From: Actinomycetota bacterium
GTDB lineage: Bacteria > Actinomycetota > Thermoleophilia > Gaiellales > Gaiellaceae
Length of the DNA: 45,340 nucleotides
Direction: 5' to 3'
NCBI GenBank assembly: GCA_005884945.1
Contig: VAYM01000115.1
Span: 1-45,340 of the forward strand
A program made the position numbers and the translations under genes. A model generated the notes under the pieces. It did not search any database. It had not been told where the DNA came from and saw only the letters and a list, made by a program, of their open reading frames with translations. Below, piece after piece: positions 26,268 to 35,176 of this stretch. Every line of letters begins with the position of its first letter. Position 1 is the first letter of the stretch.

Positions 26268-27154
26268 TCACCACCGACCTCGAAGGCATCGTCGAGGACG
26301 CCGCGTCCCACCTCTACGTCTGGGCGCTCAAGGACATCCCGCAGGACCTGCGCGACGCGCTCGCGGACGCGGCCGAGCGCGAGACGTCCGTTTCGGGTCG
26401 GCGCGTCCTCTCGACGATCCTGAAGAACGTCCAGGTCGCCGACGACCAGAAGAACCTCGTCTGCCAGGACACCGGCATCGCGGTCTACACGTGTCGTGTC
26501 GGGGAGCATTTTCCCCTGCATCCGGCACGGATTTACGCGGCGCTCAAGGCCGGTACGGAGCGCGCGACCGTCGAGCATCCGCTGCGCTCGAACGCCGTCC
26601 ACACGATCACGCGCGAGAACACCGGCCCGAACACCGGCCATCGGCTTCCGATCGTCCACTGGGAATTCGTGCCCAGTTGGGACGGGCTCGACGTGAAGTG
26701 CATTCCGAAAGGATCGGGCTCGGAGAACATGAGCTTCCTGAAGATGTGCGTCCCCGCCGACGGCGTGAAGGGGATCAAGCAGTTCGTGCTCGAGTCGATC
26801 GTCGATGCGGGCGGCAAGCCGTGTCCGCCCGGGATCGTCGGCGTCGGTATCGGCGGCTCGGCGGACTACGCGATGTACCTGGCGAAGGAGGCGATCGCGC
26901 GTCCCGTCGGGACGAAGAATCCCGACCCCGTCGTCGCGCAGCTCGAGGAGGAGCTCTACGAGCTGCTGAACGACACAGGCATCGGGCCGATGGGGCTCGG
27001 CGGCGACGTGACTGTGCTGCAGGTACACGTCGAGCACGCGGACACGCACATGACGCTCAATCCCGTCGCCGTCAACTACCAGTGCTGGGCCGCGCGCCGC
27101 GCGACTGCTCACGTCGGCCCCGAGGGCGAAGTGGAGTACGACCGTGAGTTCTAA
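26264..27154 (+). CDS. Class I fumarate hydratase, alpha subunit (TtdA/FumA N-terminal type)
   Basis: ATGA overlap; NLVCQDTGIAVYTC, TRENTGPNTGHRLPIVHWEFVP, PKGSGSENMSFLKM, GVGIGGSADYAMYLAKEA. Confidence 0.88.
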   Translation: MITTDLEGIVEDAASHLYVWALKDIPQDLRDALADAAERETSVSGRRVLSTILKNVQVADDQKNLVCQDTGIAVYTCRVGEHFPLHPARIYAALKAGTERATVEHPLRSNAVHTITRENTGPNTGHRLPIVHWEFVPSWDGLDVKCIPKGSGSENMSFLKMCVPADGVKGIKQFVLESIVDAGGKPCPPGIVGVGIGGSADYAMYLAKEAIARPVGTKNPDPVVAQLEEELYELLNDTGIGPMGLGGDVTVLQVHVEHADTHMTLNPVAVNYQCWAARRATAHVGPEGEVEYDREF

Positions 27155-27728
27155 GCGCCTGACGTTCCCGACGACCGAAGAGGAGATCCGGACGCTGCGC
27201 GCCGGCGACGAGGTCGTCGTCGACGGTCACATCATCGGCATCCGCGACCGCACGCACATCCGCATCTTCGACCAGGGCGTCGAGCCGCCCATGGATCTCG
27301 ACGGCGCGTTCCTGCTGCACACGGCGCCGGGCGTACGGAAGGTCGGCCCCGGCAAGTACGAGAAGGTCTGCATCGGCACGACGACGTCCGCGCGCATGGT
27401 CCGGTTCACCGCCGGGCTCGGCGAGCGGTACGGCGTCCGCGCGATCTGCGGCAAGGGCGGTCTCCCCGACGAGGCGATCGAGCCGATGCGCAAGCATGGG
27501 ATGGTCTATTTCGCGATCGTCGGCGGCGCGGCGGCGCTCGAGACGACGCAGATCGAGGAGATCGAAGAGGTGGCCTGGGAAGAGCTGATGCCCGAGTGTC
27601 TCTGGAAGTTCCGCGTCAAGGACTTCGGGCCGCTCATCGTCGGCATCGACAGTCACGGCAACTCCGTGTTCCACGACGTCCAGGAACGCGCCAAGCAGAA
27701 GCTGGAGGAGATCTATGCTCGACTGTAA
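27144..27728 (+). CDS. Class I fumarate hydratase, beta subunit (TtdB/FumA C-terminal type)
   Basis: GTG start overlapping alpha; GPGKYEKVCIGTTTSARMVRF, GKGGLPDEAIEPMRKHGMVYFAIVGGAAAL, EELMPECLWKFRVKDFGPLIVGIDSHG. Confidence 0.88.
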   Translation: MSSKRLTFPTTEEEIRTLRAGDEVVVDGHIIGIRDRTHIRIFDQGVEPPMDLDGAFLLHTAPGVRKVGPGKYEKVCIGTTTSARMVRFTAGLGERYGVRAICGKGGLPDEAIEPMRKHGMVYFAIVGGAAALETTQIEEIEEVAWEELMPECLWKFRVKDFGPLIVGIDSHGNSVFHDVQERAKQKLEEIYARL

Positions 27729-27798
27729 TGACGTCGCGAACGTCCCCGCTGCCACGCCCCTGGCGGCTGCAAAGCGGCGCGCTGCCGCGTCCTCAGTC

Positions 27799-27825
27799 GC
27801 GCTCGTAGCCTCCGGCTACGAGCGC
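27799..27825. repeat. 12-bp perfect inverted repeat (stem-loop) in the fumarase-comA intergenic gap
   Basis: GCGCTCGTAGCC-TCC-GGCTACGAGCGC. Confidence 0.85.
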
Positions 27826-27875
27826 TCCCTGCATCCTTGCATCGCTTGCTTTTCGCGTGCCAGGAGCGCGGCATC

Positions 27876-28631
27876 GTGAACGTCCTCGACTTTGAGCCGC
27901 ACCACGGCCTGACGCACGTTCTCGACAAGGGCCTCGGCCCGCGCGCGTGGGAAGACGTCCTCGAGGTCGCGGGTGACCACATCTCGATCGTCAAGCTCGG
28001 GTGGGGCACCGCGGCCGTGACGCAGAACCTGGAGCGGAAGCTCGACGTGCTGCGCGAGAAGCGGGTCGTCATCGGCGGGACGTTCTTCGAGGTCGTCTAC
28101 GCGAAGGGCCGGGTCGACGACTACAAGCGCTGGCTCGGCGAGCTCGGCCTCACGCACGTCGAGATCTCGGACGGCACGATCGAGATCCCGCGCGAGCGAA
28201 AGCTCGAGCTGATCGCCGACTTCGCGCGCGACTTCACCGTCCTCTCCGAGGTGGGCTCGAAGGACTCGTCGGTGGAGTACACGGCCGACGAGTGGGTGCG
28301 GTGGCTGCAGGAGGAGCTCGACGCGGGTGCGTGGAAGGTGATCACGGAGGCGCGGGAGGGAGGCACGGCCGGCATCTTCGACTCGTCCGGCGGCATGCGG
28401 ACCGAGCTGATCGGCGAGATCGCGATGACCGTCGGCCCGGCCCACGTCGTGTTCGAGGCGCCGACGAAGGCCGCCCAGGCGTGGTTCATCAAGACGTTCG
28501 GGCCGTCCGTCAACCTCGGGAACATCCCACCGGACGAAGTGATCCCGCTCGCGACGCTCCGCTACGGCCTGCGCGGCGACACGCTCAAGGAGGTGCTGCT
28601 TGGCGACCGCGCCCGCACTCCGGCTCCCTGA
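27876..28631 (+). CDS. comA: Phosphosulfolactate synthase (ComA family)
   Basis: GTG start; GLTHVLDKGLGP, ISIVKLGWGTAAV, GGTFFEVVYAKG, VEISDGTIEIP, EAREGGTAGIFD, HVVFEAPTKAAQAWFIKTFGPSVNLGNI, TLRYGLRGDTL. Confidence 0.9.
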   Translation: MNVLDFEPHHGLTHVLDKGLGPRAWEDVLEVAGDHISIVKLGWGTAAVTQNLERKLDVLREKRVVIGGTFFEVVYAKGRVDDYKRWLGELGLTHVEISDGTIEIPRERKLELIADFARDFTVLSEVGSKDSSVEYTADEWVRWLQEELDAGAWKVITEAREGGTAGIFDSSGGMRTELIGEIAMTVGPAHVVFEAPTKAAQAWFIKTFGPSVNLGNIPPDEVIPLATLRYGLRGDTLKEVLLGDRARTPAP

Positions 28632-29286
28632 CGTCGACGCGATGTCGGCGGAGGACGTGCTCGTCTGGGCGTACGAGCAGTTCGGCGACCGGATGTGTCT
28701 CACGTGCTCGTGGCAGCGGCAGTCGTCGGCGCTCCTGCACATGATCAGCGAGCTCGGTCTCGACATCCCCGTCGTCGAGCTCGACACGCTCGTCCTCTTC
28801 CCGGAGACGTACGGGACGCGCGAGCGACTCGTCGAGCGCTACGGGCTCGAGCTCCGGTCGTTTCGCCCGATCGACGCGCCGGACCGGCTCTGGGAACGCG
28901 AGCCGGACCGCTGCTGCCACATCCGCAAGGTCGAGCCGCTCGAGCGTGCGCTCGCCGAGTACGACGCGTGGATAACCGGCATCCGGCGCGAGCAGTCGCC
29001 GACGCGTGCGAACGCGCAGAAGGTCGAGTGGTCCGAGCGCTACGGCGTATGGAAGGTTCAGCCGCTCGTCGACTGGGACGCGAAGCGCGTCCAGGCGTAC
29101 ATCCACGTGAACGAGATTCCGTACAACCCGCTGCACGACGCCGGCTACCCGTCGATCGGCTGCGTCCCGTGCACGCGTCCCGTCACTGCAGGCGAGGACG
29201 AGCGTGCGGGCCGGTGGGCCGGGAGCGACAAGCTCGAGTGCGGGATCCACATCAATGCACCGCTGATCAAGGAGTCGAATGACTAA
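28600..29286 (+). CDS. cysH: Assimilatory adenylylsulfate (APS) reductase, Fe-S type, CysH family
   Basis: TTG start inside comA (32-bp overlap); DRCCHIRKVEPL, SIGCVPCTRPV, KLECGIH (Cys pairs typical of 4Fe-4S APS reductases). Confidence 0.88.
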   Translation: MATAPALRLPDVDAMSAEDVLVWAYEQFGDRMCLTCSWQRQSSALLHMISELGLDIPVVELDTLVLFPETYGTRERLVERYGLELRSFRPIDAPDRLWEREPDRCCHIRKVEPLERALAEYDAWITGIRREQSPTRANAQKVEWSERYGVWKVQPLVDWDAKRVQAYIHVNEIPYNPLHDAGYPSIGCVPCTRPVTAGEDERAGRWAGSDKLECGIHINAPLIKESND

Positions 29287-29830
29287 GGGATTCACGCTCT
29301 GGTTCACCGGCCTCAGCGGCGCCGGCAAGACGACGATCGCCGAGATCGTCCGCGTCGAGCTCGAAGGGAGAGGCCGGAAGGTCGAGTGGCTCGACGGGGA
29401 CGAGGTGCGCGAGCACCTGTCGAAGGGACTCGGCTTCTCGAAGGAGGACCGCGACACGAACATCGACCGCATCGGGTGGGTCGCGTCGAAGCTCACGCGT
29501 CACGGTGCGGCTGTGATCGTCTCCGCGATCTCGCCGTACGCCGCGGCGCGCGACAAGGCGCGCGCGATGGTCGAGGAGCACGGCGCGTTCGTCGAGGTGT
29601 TCGTCGACGCGTCGGTCGACGAGTGCGCACGGCGCGACGTCAAGGGTCTCTACGAGAAGGCCTTTCGCGGGGAGATCAAGGAGTTCACGGGGGTCTCGGA
29701 TCCCTACGAAATCCCTGTAAATCCACAGATTCTGATCGAGTCGGAGCACGAGGAGCCGGCCGAGAGCGCGCAGCGGATCGTCGCGCTGCTCGAGAGCCGC
29801 GCGCTGATCCCCGCGGCGGTGACGGCGTGA
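29279..29830 (+). CDS. cysC: Adenylylsulfate kinase
   Basis: GLSGAGKTTIAEIV, LDGDEVREHLSKGLGFSKEDRDTNIDRIGWVA, VKGLYEKAFRGEIKEFTGVSDPYE. Confidence 0.92.
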   Translation: MTKGFTLWFTGLSGAGKTTIAEIVRVELEGRGRKVEWLDGDEVREHLSKGLGFSKEDRDTNIDRIGWVASKLTRHGAAVIVSAISPYAAARDKARAMVEEHGAFVEVFVDASVDECARRDVKGLYEKAFRGEIKEFTGVSDPYEIPVNPQILIESEHEEPAESAQRIVALLESRALIPAAVTA

Positions 29831-30960
29831 TCGTCGACACCGAGACGCGGCTGATCGCACCGCACGGCGGCGTCCTCGTCGACCGTACCGGCGAACGTCC
29901 GGACGACCTCGATGCGCTCGAGCGCATCAGCCTCACGTCGCGCGAGCTCAGCGACCTCGAGCTGCTCGCGGGCGGCGCTCTGTCACCGCTCGAGGGCTTC
30001 ATGGGCCGTCACGACTACGAGTCCGTGCTCGAGTCGATGCGCCTCGTGAACGGCCTGCCGTGGGCGCTGCCCGTGTGTCTCGCCGTCGTCGAGGCTCCGC
30101 GTGCCGACCGCGTCGCGCTCGTCGACCCGTCCGGAGCTCCCGTCGCGGTGCTCGAGGTCGACGACGTGTACGAGTACGACAAGGAGCGGGAGGCGCAGCA
30201 GGCGTTCCGAACCACGGATGTGGCGCATCCGGGCGTTCGCCGTCTGTACGACCAGAGCCCGCTCTACGTCGCCGGTCGCGTGACGGTGTTCGACCTTCCC
30301 GGCGCGGCGTTCCCGGAGCTCGCGAAGACGCCCGCGGAAACGCGCGCCGAGTTCTCAGCGCGCGGCTGGAGGCGCGTCGTCGGGTTCCAGACGCGCAACC
30401 CGATTCACCGCGCGCACGAGTACCTGACGAAGGTCGCGCTCGAGACGGTCGACGGGCTGCTGATCCATCCGCTCGTCGGCGACACGAAGTCCGACGACGT
30501 TCCGGCCGCGACGCGCGTCGAGTGCTACCGGGTGCTGCTCGACGGCTACTACCCCTCCGACCGTGTCGTCCTCTCCGCGTTCCCGGCTGCGATGCGCTAC
30601 GCGGGCCCGCGCGAGGCGATCTGGCACGCGATCTGCCGGAAGAACTACGGCTGCTCGCATTTCATCGTCGGGCGCGACCACGCAGGCGTCGGCGACTACT
30701 ACGGAACGTACGACGCGCAGCTCGTCTTCGACGAGTTCGAGGCGCACGAGCTGGACATCGAGCCGATGTTCTTCGAGCACTCGTTCTGGTGCCGCACGTG
30801 TGGATCGATGGCCTCCGCGAAGACGTGCCCGCACGACAGGGAGCAGCACGTGTTCCTGTCCGGGACGAAGGTGCGGGAGATGCTCGGCAACGGCGAGCTG
30901 CCGCCGGTCGAGTTCTCGCGCCCGGAGGTCGCACGGGTCCTGATCGACGCGTATCGATGA
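29827..30960 (+). CDS. sat: Sulfate adenylyltransferase (ATP sulfurylase)
   Basis: GTGA overlap with cysC; GFQTRNPIHRAHEYLTKVALE, HPLVGDTKSDDVPA, HFIVGRDHAGVGDYYG, FLSGTKVREML. Confidence 0.92.
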   Translation: MIVDTETRLIAPHGGVLVDRTGERPDDLDALERISLTSRELSDLELLAGGALSPLEGFMGRHDYESVLESMRLVNGLPWALPVCLAVVEAPRADRVALVDPSGAPVAVLEVDDVYEYDKEREAQQAFRTTDVAHPGVRRLYDQSPLYVAGRVTVFDLPGAAFPELAKTPAETRAEFSARGWRRVVGFQTRNPIHRAHEYLTKVALETVDGLLIHPLVGDTKSDDVPAATRVECYRVLLDGYYPSDRVVLSAFPAAMRYAGPREAIWHAICRKNYGCSHFIVGRDHAGVGDYYGTYDAQLVFDEFEAHELDIEPMFFEHSFWCRTCGSMASAKTCPHDREQHVFLSGTKVREMLGNGELPPVEFSRPEVARVLIDAYR

Positions 30961-31838
30961 CCTGGCAGTTCACGCTCACGGGTTTGCTGATCGGCGCGCT
31001 CGTCGGCCTGACCGGCATGGGCGGCGGCTCGCTGCTGACGCCGATCCTCGTGATCGTGTTCGGATTCAAGCCGACGTACGCCGTCGGCACGGACATCCTG
31101 CACGGAGCCGTCTTCAAGTCCTTCGGCGCGGCGCGGTGCCGCCAGCTCGGCACCGTGCACGCGCGGCTGGCGGGGTGGATGTTCCTCGGCTCCGGGCCGA
31201 TGTCGCTCGGGGGCGTCGCCGTTGCGAGCGCGCTCGGAGACGGCGCTCAGAAGACCGAGGGCTACGCGGTCGGCGGCGCTCTCGTCCTCGGCGGCATCGG
31301 GCTGGTTGCTAAGACGTTCGTGAAGGGCGGCGTGCAGCCCAGCGACGCCCCGTTCATCCTCCAGCGGCGAGACAGGGTCCGCACGACGCTAATCGGCGCG
31401 GTGTTCGGGTTCGTCGTCGGCCTGACGTCCGTCGGGAGCGGGACGTTCTTCGGCTTGATCATGGTGATGATCTATCCGCTGACGATTCCGAAGATCGTCG
31501 GGACGGACATCTTCCACGCCGCCGCGCTGCTCTGGGTCGCGGGCATGGGACACCTCGTTCGCGGGAACGTCGACCTGCACGCGATCGCGTGGTTGCTGCT
31601 CGGCTCGGTGCCGGGCGTGCTGATCGCGAGCAAGTTCACCGTCAAGATTCCCGACGACGTGCTGCGCCTCGGCCTTGCCCTCGTGCTCTCGCTGAGCGGG
31701 CTGAAGCTCCTGAACGTCCCCGGGGCGAACTGGATCATCGCGTGCGGGCTCGGGCTCGGAGGCGTCGCGCTGGCGACCTACGGGGTCAGGGCGCGGGTCG
31801 GCCGTCCGCGTCCCGCACCAGCCGGCAGCTTCGACTAG
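30957..31838 (+). CDS. TauE/SafE (TSUP) family membrane permease
   Basis: ATGA overlap with sat; GLTGMGGGSLLTPILVIVFGFKPTYAVGTDILHGAVFKSFGA, VGLTSVGSGTFFGLIMVMIYPL. Confidence 0.85.
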   Translation: MTWQFTLTGLLIGALVGLTGMGGGSLLTPILVIVFGFKPTYAVGTDILHGAVFKSFGAARCRQLGTVHARLAGWMFLGSGPMSLGGVAVASALGDGAQKTEGYAVGGALVLGGIGLVAKTFVKGGVQPSDAPFILQRRDRVRTTLIGAVFGFVVGLTSVGSGTFFGLIMVMIYPLTIPKIVGTDIFHAAALLWVAGMGHLVRGNVDLHAIAWLLLGSVPGVLIASKFTVKIPDDVLRLGLALVLSLSGLKLLNVPGANWIIACGLGLGGVALATYGVRARVGRPRPAPAGSFD

Positions 31839-31859
31839 GCGCTCTCTACACTGGCGCGG

Positions 31860-33236
31860 GTGCGTCGCCTGCTGATCGCGCTCGTGGCGCTTGTCGTGCT
31901 CGCAGGCGGTGCGGCTTCAGCGCTCTGGTACTACCACCAGAAGACGCCCGTGCACAACAAGCGGGGCTCGTCGACGATCGAGTTCGTCACGACGGCGCCG
32001 GCGGTCAAGAAGCGCCCGCAGAAGCTCATCGAGACGGTGCCCTGGCCCCTCTACGGCTACGACGCCGCTCGCACTCACGACCCCATCCAGTTCAAGTTGC
32101 GCCCGCCGTACCGCAAGATCTGGACGCTGCGCGCCGGCAACATCGTCGAGTTCCCGCCTGTCGTCGGCTACGGGCTCGTGTTCGTCAACCAGTTCCGGGG
32201 CCGCTTCTTCGCCGTGAACGCGGCGACGGGGAAGCGGCAGTGGCGCAAGCACTTCCTCCACTGCGCCGCGGCCTCACCGGCAATCGGCAAGGACATCGTC
32301 TACCAGGCGTACATGCAGCCGTATCCGTGCAACCGCTTTCCGCGCACGCAGAGGGGATTCATCGCGGCGATCCTGTTCCGCTCGAAGAAGCGCGGCATCC
32401 TCTTCCATCGCGGCAAGGTCCTCTGGCGGTTTCAGACCGGTGCGGTCGAGTCGTCGCCGTTACTCGTCAACGGAACCCTCTACTTCGGCTCATGGGACCA
32501 CCACCTCTATGCACTCGACGTGCGCGAGCGCTCGCATCCCCGGCTGCGCTGGCGTGTCGACCTCGGGTCGGAGGTGAACAGCTCGCCCGCGTACGCAAAC
32601 GGCATGGTCTACGTCGGCACCGACGGGGGCAATCTCTACGCGCTCGACGCACGCACCGGGCGCGTGCGCTGGCGCTCGTCCTCGTTCTCGGGCTTCCTGC
32701 ACGGGCGCGAGTACTTCTATGCCACGCCGACGCTGGCGTACGGCCGGGTGTACATCGGAAACACGGACGGGACGCTCTATGCCTTCGGCGCGCGCACGGG
32801 GCATCTCCTGTGGGCGCGGCACGCGGGTTCGTACGTCTACACCGCGGCGGCGGTCTGGCGGCGCGAGGTGATCATCGGGACGTACGACGGCAACCTGGTC
32901 GCCTACAACGCGGCGACCGGTGACGAGCTCTGGCGCCACCCCGCGCCCGCGGCGATCCACGGCGCGCCCACGGTTCTCGACGGGCTCGTGTACTTCTCCA
33001 CGTGCAGCGGTTGCGGGTCGCACGGGTCGCGGCACGCCAAATCCGGCCCGCGCGGCACGTACGCCGTCGACGCGCGGAACGGTCGGCTCGTCTGGACGTT
33101 CCCGGACGGTCAGTATTCGCCCGTGGTGGCGGACTCGGAGCGGATGTACCTCGTGGGACGGACGCACGTGTACGGCTTCGTCCCGGCCTCGAAGTACCGC
33201 GCGTACGTCAAGAAGTACTTCCCGCGGCGTCGATGA
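31860..33236 (+). CDS. Membrane-anchored PQQ-like beta-propeller repeat protein
   Basis: N-terminal TM; repeats such as LYFGSWDHHLYALDVRER, MVYVGTDGGNLYALDARTGRVRWRS, VYIGNTDGTLYAFGARTGHLLW, VIIGTYDGNLVAYNAATGDELW. Confidence 0.85.
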   Translation: MRRLLIALVALVVLAGGAASALWYYHQKTPVHNKRGSSTIEFVTTAPAVKKRPQKLIETVPWPLYGYDAARTHDPIQFKLRPPYRKIWTLRAGNIVEFPPVVGYGLVFVNQFRGRFFAVNAATGKRQWRKHFLHCAAASPAIGKDIVYQAYMQPYPCNRFPRTQRGFIAAILFRSKKRGILFHRGKVLWRFQTGAVESSPLLVNGTLYFGSWDHHLYALDVRERSHPRLRWRVDLGSEVNSSPAYANGMVYVGTDGGNLYALDARTGRVRWRSSSFSGFLHGREYFYATPTLAYGRVYIGNTDGTLYAFGARTGHLLWARHAGSYVYTAAAVWRREVIIGTYDGNLVAYNAATGDELWRHPAPAAIHGAPTVLDGLVYFSTCSGCGSHGSRHAKSGPRGTYAVDARNGRLVWTFPDGQYSPVVADSERMYLVGRTHVYGFVPASKYRAYVKKYFPRRR

Positions 33237-33895
33237 GACGCTGGGGGCCGATCGTCATCGTCGTCGTTCTGCTGTCCGCGACCGCGGTCGCGTTCGCGAC
33301 GACGGAGCGGCAGAAGCTCGAGAAGACGCCGTTCTCCGTGCGGCAGGTGACGCGCGCGTTCTCGCCCAAGCGAGCGGCGGCGACGATCCGCCTGCGCCTG
33401 TTCCATCCGCATCTCGTCACAGTCGAGATCCTCGGCGCTCGCGATCGCCCGATCGCGACGCTCGTCCGCGAGCAGCGGGTCGAGCCGGGGACGGTGGAGT
33501 TCCACTGGCACGCGACCGCGCCGGACGGTGTGTACACGCCGCGCGTGACGCTCGACACCGGGCGGGAGTTCACGCTCCCGAACCAGATCGTCGTCGACTC
33601 CGTTGCGCCGACGGCGAAACTCGTCTCCTACCGGCCGCACGTGCTGCGACGCAGCGCGAAGCCGAACATCACGATTGCGTACCGGCTGAGCGAGAGCGCC
33701 CATGCGATCGTGTACGTGAACGGTCGTCGTGTCGTCGTGAGCGGAGCGAACAACCGACGCGACAGCGTGAACTGGTCCGTGCGTCGCTTTGGAGTGCGCC
33801 TACGTCCCGGGCGCTACCGGCTGCAGCTCGCGGCCGTCGACCTCGCCGGCAACATCGGTCCGCGCACGCGGGTGTTCGTCGTCCGCGTTCGCTAG
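33233..33895 (+). CDS. Secreted protein with FlgD/Ig-like region
   Basis: ATGA overlap; N-terminal TM; VEFHWHATAPDGVYTPRVTLDTGREFTLPNQIVVD. Confidence 0.65.
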   Translation: MRRWGPIVIVVVLLSATAVAFATTERQKLEKTPFSVRQVTRAFSPKRAAATIRLRLFHPHLVTVEILGARDRPIATLVREQRVEPGTVEFHWHATAPDGVYTPRVTLDTGREFTLPNQIVVDSVAPTAKLVSYRPHVLRRSAKPNITIAYRLSESAHAIVYVNGRRVVVSGANNRRDSVNWSVRRFGVRLRPGRYRLQLAAVDLAGNIGPRTRVFVVRVR

Positions 33896-35176
33896 GAGCG
33901 CCGCCGCGACGATCCCGATCAGCGGCCAGACGAGGTACGACGTCTGGAACACGCGGCTGATGAAGAGCAGGACGAACATCGAGACGGCGAACGAAACGGC
34001 GCCCGTCCACATCCGCGCTTCGCGGCGTTGCTGCCAGAGGAGCCAGACCGTCACCGGAAGCCACATGAGGATCAGCAGCCAGACGAACGGATACGACGAG
34101 TAGCGGTTGTCGACGAGGCCGGCCTTCAGGAAGAGGGACGAGAGGCCGTAGCCGATGATCCGATATGTCGAGCCGCCGTACTGGATCGTGTCGCGCCAGA
34201 GCCCGCCGGGATCCGCGACGAGGAACGGGACGATGCCGACGACGAGCGGCGCGGCGAACGCAACTGCAGCGTTCCGCACCACCGCGCGGGACGGGCGCGT
34301 CGCGAGCAGCATCAGCGCGAGAAACGGGGCCGCGACGAGCGCGAACTGCTTCAGCAGCACCGCGAGGCCGAGCGCCAACGCTGCCCACACGAGCCGGCGG
34401 CGCGAGAGCAACGCGAACGCGAGCAACAGGCACAGGAGCGCCGGCGCGTCCGCCGTCCCGAACCAGACGGCGCGCACGACGAGCGGATTCGCGACGGCGA
34501 CGGTGCCGAGCGCAATTCGTAACGCCAGCGGCCCGCGAAATGCGAGCGCCGCGGCGAACAGCGCGAGCGTGCACAGGAGAACGAAGAAGCGGTAGTCGTC
34601 GAGCGGGTGCGGCAGCACGCCCCAGGCCGCGGCCGTGAGCGGTGTGCCGGGGAAGTACGCGAGGTGGTGGAGCGCGACCTGCTTGCGTCCCACGGGGAAG
34701 CCGGCGGCCGGATACCAGTGCTCGAGACCCGTTCCCGTGTAGTCGCGTCCGTACGGATCGTGGCCGTGACGGATGAGATCGCCTGCGATCTCGATCTGGT
34801 AGGTCGAGTCGTTGTCGTCGTACCAGGGGGCGGTCGCCCGCCGCAGCCCCACTTGCAGCACGACCGCGGGGACGAGCAAGGCGAGCGCCACGAGGACGAC
34901 GAGTGCTGCGAGCACATCGGCGCGCCACGCGCGCCACCGCCGGCCGGCGAGCGCGAAGAGAGCGACGACGAAGCCGGCCACGATCCCGGGCGTCCTGACG
35001 AAGCCGAGGTCCCAGTGCCGGCCCGCCGCTCGGACGAGCGGACCGAGCAGCCCGTGCGGGTGCACGCTCGGCGGATGGAACGGCCACGGATCCGACCCGA
35101 GCTCGGGGACGACGATCGCGACGAGCACGCCGAGCGTCCCGAGGATCACCCAGGCGCCGGGCCGGCCGATCCTCAT
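33800..35176 (-). CDS. Polytopic membrane glycosyltransferase (GT87/mannosyltransferase-like)
   Basis: Many TM helices, DDNDSTYQIEIAGDLIRHGHDPYGRDYTGTGLE luminal loop; LKQFALVAAPFLAL. Confidence 0.7.
   Translation of the reverse strand: MRIGRPGAWVILGTLGVLVAIVVPELGSDPWPFHPPSVHPHGLLGPLVRAAGRHWDLGFVRTPGIVAGFVVALFALAGRRWRAWRADVLAALVVLVALALLVPAVVLQVGLRRATAPWYDDNDSTYQIEIAGDLIRHGHDPYGRDYTGTGLEHWYPAAGFPVGRKQVALHHLAYFPGTPLTAAAWGVLPHPLDDYRFFVLLCTLALFAAALAFRGPLALRIALGTVAVANPLVVRAVWFGTADAPALLCLLLAFALLSRRRLVWAALALGLAVLLKQFALVAAPFLALMLLATRPSRAVVRNAAVAFAAPLVVGIVPFLVADPGGLWRDTIQYGGSTYRIIGYGLSSLFLKAGLVDNRYSSYPFVWLLILMWLPVTVWLLWQQRREARMWTGAVSFAVSMFVLLFISRVFQTSYLVWPLIGIVAAALLANADDEHPRARTDVAGEVDGRELQPVAPGT

Noticed and set aside
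28600-29830. cysC together with an APS-type cysH as a contradiction
   Set aside because: Many organisms encode both APS reductase and APS kinase (PAPS for sulfation), so it is not evidence of novelty by itself.
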